Shown here: positions 46,941-58,010 of the stretch, piece by piece | Position numbering within the stretch: the stretch's first letter is position 1 | How the letters are laid out: each line of letters opens with the position of its first letter | Origin: Diaporthe sp. PMI_573 | Taxonomy: Eukaryota > Ascomycota > Sordariomycetes > Diaporthales > Diaporthaceae | Assembly (NCBI GenBank): GCA_021399435.1 | Contig: JAJTUP010000029.1 | Span: 682,001 to 746,000 of the forward strand | Reading direction: 5' to 3' | DNA: 64,000 nt | The notes under the pieces: model-generated | Seen by the model: the letters and a program-made list of their open reading frames with translations, nothing else | Databases searched by the model: none | Told to the model about the DNA's origin: nothing | Made by a program: the position numbers and the translations under genes

Positions 46941-49116
46941 ATGGACGGCGAGCCAGAAAAGGCTTCCCTCACTTGTCTCAGTCCGGATGAACACAAAAAT
47001 AACATCAGAGATCCCATTCTCCACTATCTCGGTTGCGTTGACATCTCAACAAGAAACGAATTCCTCAGCATTCCGTCGAATGTGCAGCAAAACACAAGCA
47101 CTGACAAGCAGAAAAACACAAGCACTGACGAGCAGCAAAAGGTAGAATGGAGAAAAGATTGCCTCAGTGAGCTACGTCGCATCGCCTTTCTGAGATCCAA
47201 ACTCAAAGAGGACAAAGAAGAACAGCACCTTGTCGACAAGATTGATGAGAGCCGTAAGGCGTGGAAGGCATCGAAGGAGTACACCGATGGAATCCGCGAG
47301 ATTCAGAAGTGGCGACGGAGACCCGAAAGCTCGATTAAAGAACCAGAAGTCAGCGAGACGGCTTACGATCCAGCCCGGGATGTCAATACCCCTTTCATGC
47401 TGTACAAGAAATCAAAAGATGTCAGCTCAGTATATGAGCATGACAACGAGAAAGTGGACCCGAAAGATGCGATCTGGGGTAACTTTCCGAACCAAAAGAC
47501 GAACGTTCAGCGACTGTTCGACAAGAAAAAGTCGAACCTTTTGGATGGTGGAGAGAACAAAGACAGGATAAAATATTTTCATATTCCGTCAAACAACATG
47601 CTGGTAAGTCTATATGCCTCATCTATTTACAAGAATGGGAATAACAAGTACTGACCATTTCTGTGTTGCAGTGGGCCGAGGTAAGGTATGATGGTTCTCA
47701 TCAACAAACTCAAAATAACATGAACTAGGAAGCCGTCTCGAGGTACTATGGCGAAGATCGACCGGATTTTCATCCAATCCAGGGAAATTTGCATGCGGGA
47801 AAAAGCCCCAAAGCTACGTGGATACTGAAAGAATCCCACTGGAGGGGCCAGCTTCATGGCGGGCGGTCGACTGTAAGCTCTCGATACATGAGGCCATTCT
47901 GCGAATCCATCCGTTCATTTGGTGAGCTTGTCCTGTGTTACTCGGCTATTTCGAGTGTCAAGTTAATTGAGTCGCGATAGATGATGCGATGCAAAGCTCT
48001 GCTGCTGACACTTTGGCACAAAACATCGTGTTGTTTGTAAGTTCCGACTAGGTTGACAACTCATGCGCACTCACACTTATACTATTTCATTCTCAGATGC
48101 CATACATGCATTGGGAGACTTCCAGAAACCAACAAAGGTTTTCCCAAATCATCGAGAATATTGTCCACACTAAGAATCGAAAGGACAGGGAAAAAGAAGA
48201 GGATGCCAAGAGGGAGAGGCAGACGCAACGAAAAGATTTGACGAAGCCCACGCGCCCAACACCTTCAGAATCCAGCTCGCGTCCGGGCAAGATCCCAAAC
48301 CACTCTCAAGAGCCCGAAGGAAAGTCTGCTACGAATACGAGTGCGCAAGCCGCTTCAAAGACGGACGAGGACAAAAAGCCGCAATTTCAATTTCGACCTA
48401 TCCGTACAGTGACTGGGCTGTTGAAGGCGCAAAAGGTGAAGAAAGAGCTAAACTTATCTGGTCGTTACCCGCAAGTTGACCAGCATGGCCGCGTTGACCT
48501 AGATGCGTGGCTGAAGGAGCAGAATTCAGAGCCTCGGTATAGGTTAGGACAGTATCTTCTTGATGCAGCCCGGCTATTTGAGGGAATGACAAGCTACCGC
48601 GACAGAAAGCTATTGGAAACTTACCTTATGAAAGATCCGCCGATGCACCCCCGACGTACTCTGGACCAAGCTTACTACTGGTCCCTAAATAATTCAAATC
48701 ACAGAGACCTCGACCAGGTGGTTTATCGGGCTACAACAGCAGATCCCCTCAAGTTTCACCGGTGGGATGTGGATCGCTCAATCTGGACTGGCCATGACGG
48801 CGAGGACGACAAGACACCAAAGCAAGTGGAAAATCTCGAGCATAAGCCTTGTTCAGAGTGCACAGCCAACATTCAGAAAGTGTCTCGAATAATTATGGTC
48901 GACCAACTATGGATGTGGGTTCTGGACAGGAAAACCATTATCACATGCTTCCCTAAACGCTACGGTGCCGACAAGCATGACACCTCAGGTATCCACAAAT
49001 CAATACGGATGCGCATTGAAGAGGGAGGGATTCCTATCCGTTCCGTATTCGATTTGGCACTAGTCATCTTTGAGGAATGCTCCAATACCTTCTTCGACCG
49101 GACACGAACTCAGTGA
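46941..49116 (+). pseudogene. 3'-truncated CorA-like-family gene (soluble part only)
   Basis: Model join(46941..47603,47672..47680,47729..47921,47981..48036,48097..49116), 646 residues, all junctions in frame; exon 2 is a 9-nt microexon coding Trp-Ala-Glu. The blocks 'PILHYLGCVD', 'NTPFMLYKKSKDVSSVYE', 'YFHIPSNNMLWAEEAVSRYYGEDRPDF', 'HWRGQLHGGRS', 'LFMPYMHWETSRN', 'VDQLWMWVLDRKTIITCFPKRYG' and 'DTSGIHKSIRMRI' are those of a large fungal family annotated as CorA/ZntB-like Mg transporter or ankyrin proteins. Members continue past 'FFDRT' into a C-terminal part with two transmembrane helices. Here the last codons run into the terminal inverted repeat of a hAT-like element and stop at its second codon (CAG TGA). 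The membrane domain is lost; the remaining ORF may still be expressed. Confidence 0.8.
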
Positions 49117-50281
49117 TGTTATTGGATTGGATTGGAGCTGGATCCGAGCCTCGATCCAATCCAGTCCAGACGTGGGGACAGGCAGCCTCCAGGATATCCA
49201 GAACCGATCCAGTTCATATTTTTACCCTTTTGGGACAATCAATGAGCCGCTGAATAAGCAGACTTGGAGTAGAACTGTTCTTGTCCTTGGGTTATGACAC
49301 CACCTAACTACGGAGCTCATGTTCTCTAGCAACTTGCGTCTCCAGTATGTTCTTCTCGCTTCCATCATCTTCGCCGCCTTCCTCTCCCTCACCCAGCCCA
49401 TCCGCCCCAACTGTACTCCCTGCCTCACCCTCCATCAAACCGATGGCAGAGTCATCAAATGCCTTCTGCTCCGGGCGACCATACCAAGCTCGTAAGCACT
49501 CGCTGGCTTCAATGACGTCCATCCGGAGCCGTGAGCGATGATTTGGTGTTTCGATTCCAGGTGGTTTAAGGTAGTACAATTGCCCTTGCCGGAAATAGGA
49601 AGTCCCTGTTGGCGCTGCTGCTGTTCGCACAGATAACAGTACCAGAACGTCTTCGTCGGGTCCTGCTTGAGTTGTATGTCTTCACCATACTGCCAGACGA
49701 CTGATGTCCTTTTCTTGGTGTGCTTTTGGGACTTTGCCACAACAGAGTAGCGTACATATTGCTTCCCATTCAGCTTGAATTCGTCGGGTTCGATCAGGGT
49801 TCCGTCGGGGTCGTTTGGGCGAGGACTAATATATGTTGGAGCAAGAATAACTCTGTCAGAATCAGGACGGCGACCGCTGGCAGCACCGAAATAGCTGGAG
49901 ATAGTGGCCATGGTGTAGCTGGTGAGTGGACTGTTCAGACACGTCTGCCACAGTAGAAGGACTGCTGAAGTCGCGAGCGACGCGTTTGCCTCCGTGCTTT
50001 TAATAGCGTAGCAATCTGCACGCGTTGGATGTTAACCCAATAGCGGAACGATAGTTCGCGCGTCGTGTCGTGGTCTGCGACGGCAGCTGCGACGGGAGAC
50101 TCCTCATGACCACTCAATTAGGCTTAGCTCTTGCCTTATCAGGTTAGACCATTGGAGCTCCAGGAGCTGGTTGCCAATCAATCCAATCCAGTCCAAATCT
50201 TCGAGAAACCCAAATCCAGTCCAGCCATTTTCCGACAAATCCAGTCCAATCCAAATTGCCTCCAATCCAATAACATCACTG
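49111..50281. mobile_element. Non-autonomous hAT-type DNA transposon remnant
   Basis: 1,171 bp bounded by a perfect 21-bp terminal inverted repeat: 49111-49131 begins CAGTGATGTTATTGG and 50261-50281 is its reverse complement, ending ATAACATCACTG. The CAGTG start is hAT-like. Subterminal zones are full of 'AATCCAGTCC'/'GGATTGGA' motifs on both sides, typical binding sites for hAT transposases. The inside encodes only an N-terminal transposase piece (separate entry). The flanks (cacgaact left, ccttcgtc right) do not form the 8-bp duplication expected for a clean insertion. Confidence 0.8.
49435..49911 (-). pseudogene. BED-zinc-finger N-terminal fragment of a hAT transposase
   Basis: ORF of 158 residues starting 'MATISSYFGAASG'. 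Around residues 65-125 it has the BED pattern: 'TSVVWQYGEDI', 'FWYCYLCEQQ', 'TTLNHLESKH', with C-x2-C and H-x4-H zinc ligands. The catalytic and dimerisation domains of a ~700-residue hAT transposase are missing, so this is an internally deleted copy that could move only with a transposase supplied from elsewhere. The last ~35 residues after 'ESKHQ' are probably out of the original frame. Confidence 0.75.
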
Positions 50282-50709
50282 CCTTCGTCTCACGTGCGGT
50301 GGAGCTAGACTCATCGACGCTGGAACAGGCGAGGCTCTGGGAGATCGCAACGATCATCAGAGACCTGGTCCGCCATGTCCCCCTGGATGAGACTCGAAAG
50401 CTTGGAAGTTGGATCGCGGCCCAGCCGAAAAAGTCGGATATCCAACTTGGCTTCAACTTTAATACCCCAACCTTACTGATCACGATTGGGTGGCACTCCT
50501 TCCCCCTCTATTCAGGCGCTGAACTTGACGTTCCCCCTACCTTTGCCACTCCAATTGTCATGGAATCTTTGTCTCCTGGTATGGTGTGTTTCGTGGAGTC
50601 CAAGGAAAAGGATGGCGGTCTCGAAGCCATCGCGTCCTTGACAGCTTCGACCTGGGAGTTGCTTGATGCAGATGAAGACTTCATTGCTACATGGGATAGG
50701 ATAGAGTGA
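50282..50709 (+). pseudogene. C-terminal fragment of a BAHD-type acyltransferase
   Basis: The open frame runs out of the right end of the transposon and gives ~140 host-like residues: 'FVSRAVELDSSTLEQARLWE', 'TRKLGSWIAAQP', 'TPTLLITIGWHSFPLY', 'SPGMVCFVESKEKDGGLEAIASLT'. This matches the end of fungal transferase-family (trichothecene 3-O-acetyltransferase-like) enzymes, where a fold-keeping W-x-x-[FL]-P-x-Y block and a GG-[IL]-E strand occur. The N-terminal half with the HxxxD active site is absent, so it is inactive. It is unrelated to the gene on the left side of the transposon. Confidence 0.6.
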
Positions 50710-51290
50710 TAGACTTAGCTAGAAGTCAATAGCATGTTGACACAAATGTCTCCAAGTTTGCGTTAATCTGTGTCGGGCCCAATAGTTGAAGTGCGTGTAA
50801 TCTTCAGGGGCTGGCGCCATCGTTGACGAGGTTGGCTTGGTCGATGCGTCTCCCGTCTTATTCAAATCTGACGTCCCCATATTCCTCCATAACTCCACCA
50901 ATTCTGGCAGTACCACTGCGATATCATGTAATGGCACAGACTGTAGGGCTTCTTTGATCAATTCTCACAGTGAAATCCGCATGCTTTGGTATAGTATAGG
51001 TAGTACTAAACAGTATCTAGTCATCAAGGTTATTTAAATTTTGCCTCGTCCATTTCCGCCGTTGCTCTTGTAGCGCGCAGTATATCCTTTGTGAAGACTG
51101 TGCGCCGTATAGTCTCTTCCATAGAAGATCAATTTTCTGCTTGAATGCGTCCCGAACCGACAGTTAGTTGCCGAAGTCATGAGAATGCTGTAAATAATTC
51201 AATATATTATTTGCTCTAAAGTCTTCTCCCACCTACAAAATCCCCATGGACTCGGTTGGAAGCTAGTCAGTGCACACGAGCTCTTACTAG
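50710..51290. other. Short intergenic region with an unrecognised ORF remnant
   Basis: 0.58 kb. A minus-strand 80-codon ORF (50719-50961) includes 'LPELVELWRNMGTSDL' and 'NYWARHRLTQTWRHLC' and looks protein-like, but I recognise no family; it may be a gene fragment. The rest is AT-rich. Confidence 0.35.
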
Positions 51291-52684
51291 CTAGGTTGAG
51301 GAATTTTCATCCCGCATCGACAATCTCTGCAAATCCAGCGCTTTCTGAGAAATAATTACTTGCGCAATTGATGTACCCAAGGAAGCTACGGAGAGCACGA
51401 AGACTACCAAAGCAATCCAGAAGGTCCACCACTGTTGTGGGTTCCGGCGGTCGAAGAAAAGCTGAAACCAGCTGTCAGGCTCAGCTTGGAACACATCGTG
51501 CAAATCTTCCAGATGATCCCGCCAGTATGAAAACTCCTGAAGGCTGAGCTTTCGGGGGCCTTCGAATGGAGGAACTGAGTCGAACGTCTGGCCGTGTTCT
51601 CGGAGCAGTGCTTGGGTTGCCGGATCCCACTGTGGGAAGAGCATGTTGAGAGACAGGATGGTCTCTCTGACTAGTTGCTGCGGCAGCACAGTATTACGGC
51701 TTTTGTTCAAATTAGTCAATCTCCATGGCAGGCTGAGATGGCTTTGCTGGCTTACCCATTCTTGAGATGCGCGACGAGGAAAGCCTTGTGTGGGAAGATG
51801 GAGAGCGTCTTGGCATCCGGCCCACGGTCGAGCCGGAGGTGATTCACGAGGTCGTCAGTCCACTTGACTTGTAACCGACAAGTCCGGACCATGTATGCGA
51901 CAGTGAACGTCATCTCCAAGCGACTTTGCTTTAGCTCTAGTTTCATCGTCGACGTCGGGAACTGGTGTGCTAGAAACTTTACCAGCGAGTCCGATTCATC
52001 CCACCGTGCTGAGAACTGCTGCGGTCTCCACAAGCTCATAGATAGACTATCGTCGCGAACATTGACCATAAGCCAGAGGCGAATCGTCAAATCGACCATG
52101 CGATCTAGTGAAAGATCATCTTCCGTTGCGGTATTGGGACGAAGGCGCGCTCTCACAGCTGAACGAGGCTCATTCCGCGAGTCAAAGATGATGTCTCGTA
52201 TGCGCATCAAATCTTTATGCGTTTTCTTGTCCAGGTCTGAGACCAATGGCGTAATGCCGACACGAAGCCGTCTTAATTCCTTGTCATAGAAGCCGAAATA
52301 CAGCTTCAGAGAAGACAATTCGCCGCTATCAGCCAGGATGCCGAAGAATCTTTGTGCAATTTGCCTTTTTGTATTCTCGTTGATGTTTTCAAGCAAGCTT
52401 TGGGATTGCAGCTCCTGTTCTGGATTCGTGCTTAATGCTGCACTTCGTTGCCCAGGATGAGCAGACTGGGGCGCAATGCGGTCCATCCTGGTGCTTGTCA
52501 TCGAAATAGGCCGATCTTCGTTGATTTCTTCAATATGAATGACACTCCAAAAAGGATTCAAATGACGAGGAAAGCCTTGGATGGATCGTCCGGCCTCAAT
52601 CTGACCAAAGGCAAGAGGTGTTGGGCTTCCATCGGTCAGGCCTAAAACCATCCATGGATCTGCCGACTTCGGCGAATCAATCAT
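51291..52684 (-). CDS. Uncharacterised fungal tail-membrane protein, short paralogue
   Basis: Model complement(join(51291..51699,51756..52684)), 445 residues, one 56-nt intron (GTAAGC...AAAAG, GACTAAT branch). Start at 52684 is the first ATG; the frame is open further upstream ('HSFVLLRLS'), so an upstream exon is possible. The middle has 'CRLQVKWTDDLVNHLRLDRG', then 'LFPQWDP', 'LQEFSYWRDHLEDLHDVF', 'FFDRRNPQQWWTFWIALVVFVLSVASLG' and a short tail. The Y/F-W-R-D-x-L ... DRRN-x-x-Q-W-[YW] block followed by a transmembrane helix recurs in many uncharacterised fungal proteins, and in the divergent neighbour. It is probably anchored by the C-terminal helix with the bulk in the cytosol. No function known to me. 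Confidence 0.75.
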
Positions 52685-53021
52685 TGACAGCCTCAGCAAT
52701 ACAAAAGAGTGATACGCAACATAAAGCCTGCAGAAAATTGTGGGGCCAAATCATTTATATTGGCCAGGTCAGGATCTAGTCCGGCTGTGTGGCGTCCGAT
52801 TTGTGCACCTTGGGCTGACCATGGGCCTCTAGCTTGCAAGGCGGAATGTTGGGCTCTTTGCTACATTGGCACACACTTTGTGTCAGTATTGCTCTCCACA
52901 GGCACCTGCCCCCCTTTAGGCTCGAACACTCGGTCTTTCTATCTCCTCTCTGTGTGTGATGTATATGCTTCACCGTTTTCTCGTCGATCCTTAATCATCT
53001 GCCCACGACTAGGAGTTCTCG
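52685..53021. promoter_or_regulatory. Shared divergent promoter of the paralogue pair
   Basis: 337 bp between two head-to-head paralogous genes. The right half is pyrimidine-rich, as in fungal leaders. No clear TATA box. Joint regulation of the pair is inferred from arrangement only. Confidence 0.4.
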
Positions 53022-56000
53022 ATGGAGGCCGAATGTGATCCTCAAATCGAAGGATCGGTTGGTAGTGGCCAAAACCGGATGCTACTGACAAGTCATGGTT
53101 CCGAGCTGGACCATCGAAGCCGGGGATTACAAGAGCTCAGTGAATTGAATGTGCCAACGCACGATTTCAAGCACGACTCTGAACCGTCAGAATCAAGATG
53201 TCCTCTTTCGCCAGATATTGCTCCCCCGGGAGATTCTTCTCAGGAAAGGGTGGAGAGTAGTATCGCGGACCAAAGTAGTCCAGTCGTCAATGCCTCGAAT
53301 CTGGATCGCTGCTCTCTCCGGAGCTCTACTCAAACCACAACATCGACCTCATCCGCAAGCTTGTCCCAAAGCAGTGGTGCATTGAGCATGGCCATGACGG
53401 TATCGTCGGCCCCAACATCAATGTCCTCCCGCTTCAGCGACACGTCCGAAACCAACATACTGGAGCTGGAAAGCGGAGTATTTGCCGCCCCAAAAGTTTC
53501 ATTAGACCTTAAGGACCGCTCAGCATGGGAGAGTATCCAGCCAAGGCTGCAGGACACAATCGACAATACTCTACGGACGCGCCAGGGCCTCGAATCGACG
53601 ATCTCGTGCGAGTTTATGATGGGCGGCCCGAGTCCGAAACAATTGAAGCCGACTGTTTTCCTGGTATGCTGCCACGAGGTTTACCGAAAACAACTCAAAA
53701 CTATCCTGAAGCGACAAAAGTGGATCAGACAGTATGACTATCAGTGGGTTGTGATTGTGGATGCATTCGAAGAACTCTCGTCTGGCAGCGTAGAAGTCAC
53801 TCCCGACACAGAATCAATTCGGGTCTATGCTTCATTGTACAGCAAGAGGACCAGTCTTTGCGGCGTAAAAGCGCTAGCGGAGGCTTGGGAACATGACGGA
53901 ATGGTGAAAATTGTGACATTCACGATAGGGGGCATACTGCTGATCGACAACAGAGAGTTCGGCCTCACGGTTGGACACGTGATTGAGAAGGTCATGCTCC
54001 TCCAGGATAGCAGAAGCGATGCTGATGATGAAGAAGATTCGGATTCGTCACCGTTCATGACCTTTGAGGAGGAAGACGACGTCAAGATGACGGGTCATTC
54101 CAGCACCGATCGCCTTGCACCAGTATTGGAAGACGTGGCCGATGATGACGAGTCGAGTGTTGTATCGGATTTCGATCCGAGCGAAGAGGATGGATGGGTT
54201 TGGGATGATTTCGGTCATTTCCATGCTTCTACCATCAGTCGGTCAACAATGGGGCGTAAGCAGCTCGACTGGAGCCTGGTCAGCCTGGACCCGGAGCTCG
54301 AAACCTTCCAGCGCCCTCTGATTAACACCCTCGAAATACCTACCGGTGGCCATGTCTCCATCAAAGAGTTCCTCCAGAAACCAGCCATAGTTGGAAGCAA
54401 TGTTTGGATCAACGCTGGATCAACTGGTATGGTCAAGGGGTGGCTCATGGATTCTTTGATGGTATTTCACCAGCACGGAAAGACATTCCCAGTCTTGCAA
54501 GTTATACCAGACCAGCGATTGGGTATGTGAAGCTCCTCAAGAGTTGAATATCTGTTCATTGTGATAACTGATGCTCTACATAAGCACCCGGAGACTCGGG
54601 TTCCTGGGTCCTGATGGACAATGTCCTATGTGGCCACGTACTAGCATCCCGGAAATCTGTGCCGTGGCTTTACGTCCTTCCCATCTTCGACATCCTAACC
54701 GAAGTCAAAGCCACATTGTCTTGTTCAGATGTTGTTCTGCCCCAGAGCCATTGTCAGCCGGCCAGAAATGTCTTGATGAACGAGAGCATCAAGTCTTTTG
54801 CTTCTGACTCCGGTACTGTCTTCGCTGACAAAGCAGAGGCACGATCGACTACGCAGCAACAAATAGACAACAGGAATCCGCCACTGCAGACTGGGTCAAG
54901 TCCATTCCTTGTTCCGTACAACCTGGGGTTGGTAACAATGACGGACATATTCCGCGCCTGTTTGGGCAGCATGTACCTGGAGAAGGCTAGCACGGCGCAG
55001 TTGAACTACAGCGCCTATGAGGAGTACTGTCGATCCACGATGATATACCTGGACATCGCCCCATTCCTGAGAACAAATCAATCTGGAGGATTGAATAAAG
55101 CAGTGTTATTAGACGTTCTGCAGATGATTCGGTGCGGTTTGCACAAGCACGAGATTATTGCTACCCTGCAACATAGGATATCTTGTGGACTGGATAGTGT
55201 TCGATCAATTGGGATTTCCGTAGATCGGGTCGCCAGTCTGCTTGTCATGGTGGACATTGGAGACAACTATGAGGCTGGATGCGGAATGAGGACACATCTG
55301 ATGCCATGGACACATGGAAGCCTAAGAGATAACATCAACGGCCATTTCCAAGGGGAGGTGGATCTTTCCGACATGGGAATTCGACTGGGTCCAGCCTTCA
55401 CGATGAAGAATTTGGTCAAAATAGCTGGCCTACGGATTTCGTGGACAGCCAACCTCGCCGACCATCTCCGACTGGATAGTGAACGGAACGTTATGCACGT
55501 ATTTCACCACGTCACATTCTTGGAATGCCAGAGAAAGAGGTACGCAGCAAGTTTCGTCCTTCTGTCCCCCATACACTCCCTTGTCCCCTCTTTTCCTCAT
55601 TCCGTCTGGCAGCATATTCAATAGGCGGCAGGATAATGCGCGAAAATTAGCTGACACCTTAGCCAAAGCCCCGAGTCACTCCTTCCCAAAAGCCTAGTAG
55701 AAGAGACCCTCACCACCCTTGCCCTCCTCTTCCCATCCCAGCTTGTCAAGGGAAACCCCTCCTGGCTCCGAGGAAATGCTTCCGCATCCACACCAGCATA
55801 TGATACCTCCCTCCACGCAGTCGGAGTGGAGCCCCTCGAGCCGCACAAGAGGGAGATCAGAAGCTTCTATTACTGGCACGACCGTCTGGTGATCCTAAAA
55901 CATACACTCGACGAGTCGTCGGCGACGACGCACAGCCCCTTGCGGCTGTGGTACGACCGCCGCAACACCATACAGTGGTACAACCTCTGGGTTGTGGTGG

Positions 56001-56383
56001 TTTTCGGAGCGCTCTCTTTGAGCATGACCACGGCGCAGCTAGTGCTGTCTAGTGTACAGCTATCGAGATCGTCACATCACGCGCATTATTTTAGCACAGG
56101 GGCAATCGTTGGGATTGCCTTCGGCGGGATTATGATTTGTATAGTTGCGGTGGGGCTAGCCACCACTCTTCACATGTTCATCCGCCGTTTCCGCTGGACA
56201 GCTTCTGATGGGAAAGACAAGGCGGGCCGTCCGGCGCGAACAGATGCGTCCTGGCCGAGGACCGAGAATCAGAACCAGAAGCCAGGTTTCTTTGGTAGGG
56301 AAGTCTACAGCCGGTTGAAATTAAGGCGTCACCAGCCCAAAGGCATAGATGCTGCAACGTTAGCAGAGGTTGTTTGTGTATAG
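53022..56383 (+). CDS. Trypsin-like domain fused to the tail-membrane family, long paralogue
   Basis: Model join(53022..54522,54585..55539,55663..56383), 1,058 residues; introns of 62 and 123 nt, both in frame. Residues 1-200 are Ser/Thr-rich. About 205-540 resemble a trypsin-fold (clan PA) domain: 'TFTIGGILLIDNREFGLTVGHVIEKV' with His319, 'LDWSLVSLD' with Asp416 and 'APGDSGSWVLMDNVLCGHVLA' with Ser505 in GDSG, separated by an acidic insert. The second half repeats the neighbour's plan: 'ISWTANLADHLRLDS', 'SLVEETLTTLALLFP', 'IRSFYYWHDRLVILKHTLDE', 'WYDRRNTIQWYNLWVVVVFGALSL' (TM1), a second TM ('GAIVGIAFGGIMICIVAVGLA') and a basic tail. A membrane-tethered cytosolic protease or pseudoprotease is the natural reading; the triad is visible, activity is inferred. 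Confidence 0.8.
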
Positions 56384-56394
56384 ATGGATCAATA

Positions 56395-56526
56395 AGTTAC
56401 CGTCTAAAGCATTGCATATCGAATCTCGCTGTAATTATCTATTAGTATACACTGCCTTCTGTCCTTAAAGGACACTCGTTGTCCTCCCGGCTTAGTAGAA
56501 GAACTCAAAAGATACAAATACTACAT
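56395..56526. repeat. Degenerate direct repeat, left copy (possible LTR)
   Basis: Shares an extended block with 58011-58142: 'taaagc-tt/attgcatatcgaatct', 'ccttaaaggacactcgttg', 'cttagtagaagaactcaaa'. Starts 12 bp after the stop of the protease-like gene. Many differences are C/T or G/A transitions. Confidence 0.65.
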
Positions 56527-56759
56527 AGATAGATCAATACACTGTTAATGCAAGAGATAATGTCTGTCAGGCAAGGATGCAAACCAGTCTATAGATGGAC
56601 GCCAGGTATCAATTGGGTCATGTGTGCCCATCATGAGTTGCCACATAGCCTACTGTCAGAGAGGGTGGTCGCGGGCAGAGTGATAGGACCAAATAGACCC
56701 TATGGGCAAATCCGTGTCGATGCCTAAGGAGGAAGACTTCTTAGCCGAGCGCCTTCACT

Positions 56760-57250
56760 ACGGGGACGCCACTATATAATTAATTTGTTACAACTCTAGC
56801 TACAGCTAATCAGAGCACGATATTTAACTTTAATTTACTACTTATGATAATAGTTTTATAGCCTTAATTATAAACTTTATAAAACCTCCTTCTACCTATA
56901 AACTTTAACTATTTACTTACTTTTAATAATTTATTAAATTTACTAAATATTTATTATTATTAATTAATTGTATATTAAAAATACTCTTTAATTACTTTAA
57001 CTTTAATTTTCTACCCTTATAGTAATAATATAAGTCTTAGATTATTTAAGCCTTAAAATATAATAATAGATTAACTACGTTAACTAGAACTCTAATATTA
57101 CTGCTATAAATAGTTACTAACTAACTAATACTTTTTATATTACTATATTAAAGTTAACCCTCCTTGGTATAAGGTTAAAAGACCTATCATTATGTTTTCA
57201 AACTGATTTTATTTAACTATATGTACTCTGCTACCACGTGTGTTTAGAAG
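56760..57250. repeat. AT-rich island, probably RIP-altered
   Basis: By eye this block is composed almost entirely of A/T with very frequent TA steps and no ORF, in sharp contrast to the GC-rich genes around it. This is the usual look of repeat DNA after repeat-induced point mutation. Confidence 0.65.
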
Positions 57251-58010
57251 CCATTGTACTAGTTGTCTTGATAGACCTTGTCAAGCCATCTACTTATATT
57301 ATTCCACTCCTTTTTCTTGATTAGCTTTTTATTATTAATCCTTGATTTAATAGCCAGAAGCGCTTTAATCCATTTAGAATAGATCTCGTGGGTTCTCAGT
57401 GCAGTAATAAATATACCTATTCTTATCGATATTATTAATTGGTTCTCGTTAGGGTACTCTAATGTAAAAGCTGCCCTTACCTTGCGGTAGACTTGCTCGT
57501 TATAGTTAAAGTCTATTTTTATAGCTGTTTCTGGCAAGGCTATTAGAATATGTATCTATATAGTAGAGCGTGGTTAACTTACCTAGGTCTTAGACACGTA
57601 TACTTAGTCGACTTGTATTATGGTGGTGTTGGTTTTGCAATTGTGACAGGCCGAATGATTGTTTTTAAATGATCTTGAGGGACAAGTCTGTGAACTGATC
57701 CAGATCCTGTGCGTATGTCGTGCGAGTATGTCTGGGACAGGGCGGCTTTTATAGTCCATTTCGGGCAAGTTATGTTTGTGTGTGGAAGGCCTGAGTCACA
57801 TGGCGAAGGCACTTTGACGGTGCTTGACGGCGTCTGACTAGAGCTTGTGTCTCGCGATAGCTTCGACCTTGACGGGTTGAGAGAATGCTTCAGCTGACAG
57901 CTGAGTTGGAGCTTGTCAACAGCGCCGGCACGAATAGGCACGGCTCAACACTAAGACTTATAGTACAAAGTAGTGGCATCTAACAGAGCACTAGTTTACA
58001 GAAGATTAGA

